A DNA stretch of 5,969 nucleotides from positions 1-5,969 of the forward strand of contig CAMWRN010000164.1 in assembly GCA_947176675.1 (NCBI GenBank), given 5' to 3'. Below are positions 5,857 through 5,969 of this stretch, piece after piece. The position numbers and the translations under genes are program-made. The notes below the pieces were generated by a model. It worked only from the letters and a program-made list of their open reading frames with translations. It was not told where the DNA came from and did no database searches. Origin of the DNA: an uncultured Clostridia bacterium. GTDB taxonomy: Bacteria; Bacillota; Clostridia; Oscillospirales; Ruminococcaceae. Each line of letters starts with the position of its first letter. Within the stretch, counting starts at the first letter, position 1.

Positions 5857-5872
5857 AATATTATTTAATATT
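5857..5872. promoter_or_regulatory. Palindrome over the HPt transcription start, possible operator
   Basis: AATATTA-TT-TAATATT is a perfect 7-2-7 inverted repeat touching the -10 hexamer (5873-5878) and covering the predicted start site near 5866. That position suits a repressor. The sequence is pure A/T, so chance occurrence in this AT-rich spacer is a real possibility. Confidence 0.35.
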
Positions 5873-5900
5873 ATTATACAGAAAATTCGGCGGTTGTCAA
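5873..5900 (-). promoter_or_regulatory. Consensus sigma-A promoter of the HPt gene
   Basis: On the minus strand TTGACA (plus 5895-5900) and TATAAT (plus 5873-5878) are both perfect hexamers with a 16-base spacer. The predicted start is near 5866, about 140 nt before the HPt start codon. It is the best promoter in the window. Confidence 0.85.
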
Positions 5901-5915
5901 GAGTTTTTAAAAATT

Positions 5916-5949
5916 GCCTCAAATCCGTTTCCCTAAAGGGTTTGACGGC
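5916..5949 (-). terminator. Hairpin terminator, probably for a gene beyond the right edge
   Basis: GCC-TCAAATCC (5916-5926) pairs with GGGTTTGA-c-GGC (5938-5949), 11 base pairs with one G-T wobble and one bulged C around an 11-base loop. Read on the minus strand it is followed by AATTTTTAAAAAC. On the plus strand TTTTT (5950-5954) follows, so it may act both ways. Since the HPt promoter starts immediately afterwards on the minus strand, it most likely insulates that gene from an upstream minus-strand transcript. Confidence 0.6.
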
Positions 5950-5969
5950 TTTTTAAGATAGCTTTTGGG

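Overview
The window looks like chromosomal DNA of a Gram-positive, low-to-mid GC Clostridia member, most likely of the Ruminococcaceae/Oscillospiraceae group (inference). The reasons are a SpoVG homologue, a Firmicutes-style LexA, purine-rich AGGAGG-type ribosome binding sites, sigma-A-like promoters and AT-rich spacers. Nothing indicates a phage, plasmid, CRISPR array or insertion sequence. It is mostly core housekeeping sequence; the interest lies in two disrupted reading frames and in the regulatory spacers.

Layout. (1) 1-625: an extended -10 promoter and a complete Nudix ADP-ribose pyrophosphatase on the plus strand. (2) 626-856: a spacer with a possible acetyltransferase remnant, a 13-bp inverted repeat and the terminator of spoVG. 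(3) 857-1153: spoVG on the minus strand. (4) 1154-1349: the divergent spoVG/murC control region with overlapping promoter candidates. (5) 1350-5289: a five-gene plus-strand run, murC - lexA - CPBP membrane protease - 56-residue unknown protein - yfbR-type deoxynucleotidase, closed by a strong hairpin terminator at 5307-5340. (6) 5359-5724: a convergent minus-strand gene for a stand-alone HPt phosphotransfer protein, with a consensus promoter at 5873-5900, a palindrome over its start site and a GC-rich leader of about 140 nt. (7) 5916-5949: another hairpin, probably ending a minus-strand gene beyond the right edge.

Two genes are broken as written. murC has a single in-frame TGA (1755-1757) inside an otherwise full-length, motif-complete ligase. 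The CPBP protease gene is split by a -1 frame change at 3660-3666, exactly at a TTTCCCG heptamer. Both could be sequencing or assembly errors. murC is normally essential, so a real nonsense mutation would need readthrough, suppression or a second copy. TGA is used as an ordinary stop in two nearby genes, which argues against a changed genetic code.

Functionally, the plus-strand run mixes peptidoglycan precursor synthesis (MurC), DNA-damage control (LexA), a membrane protein of the CAAX-protease/bacteriocin-processing superfamily and nucleotide-pool housekeeping (YfbR). The Nudix enzyme and YfbR both hydrolyse nucleotide-derived metabolites. I found no clear new defence or mobile system. The least explained items are the HPt leader, the TTTCCCG frame change and the 56-residue protein.
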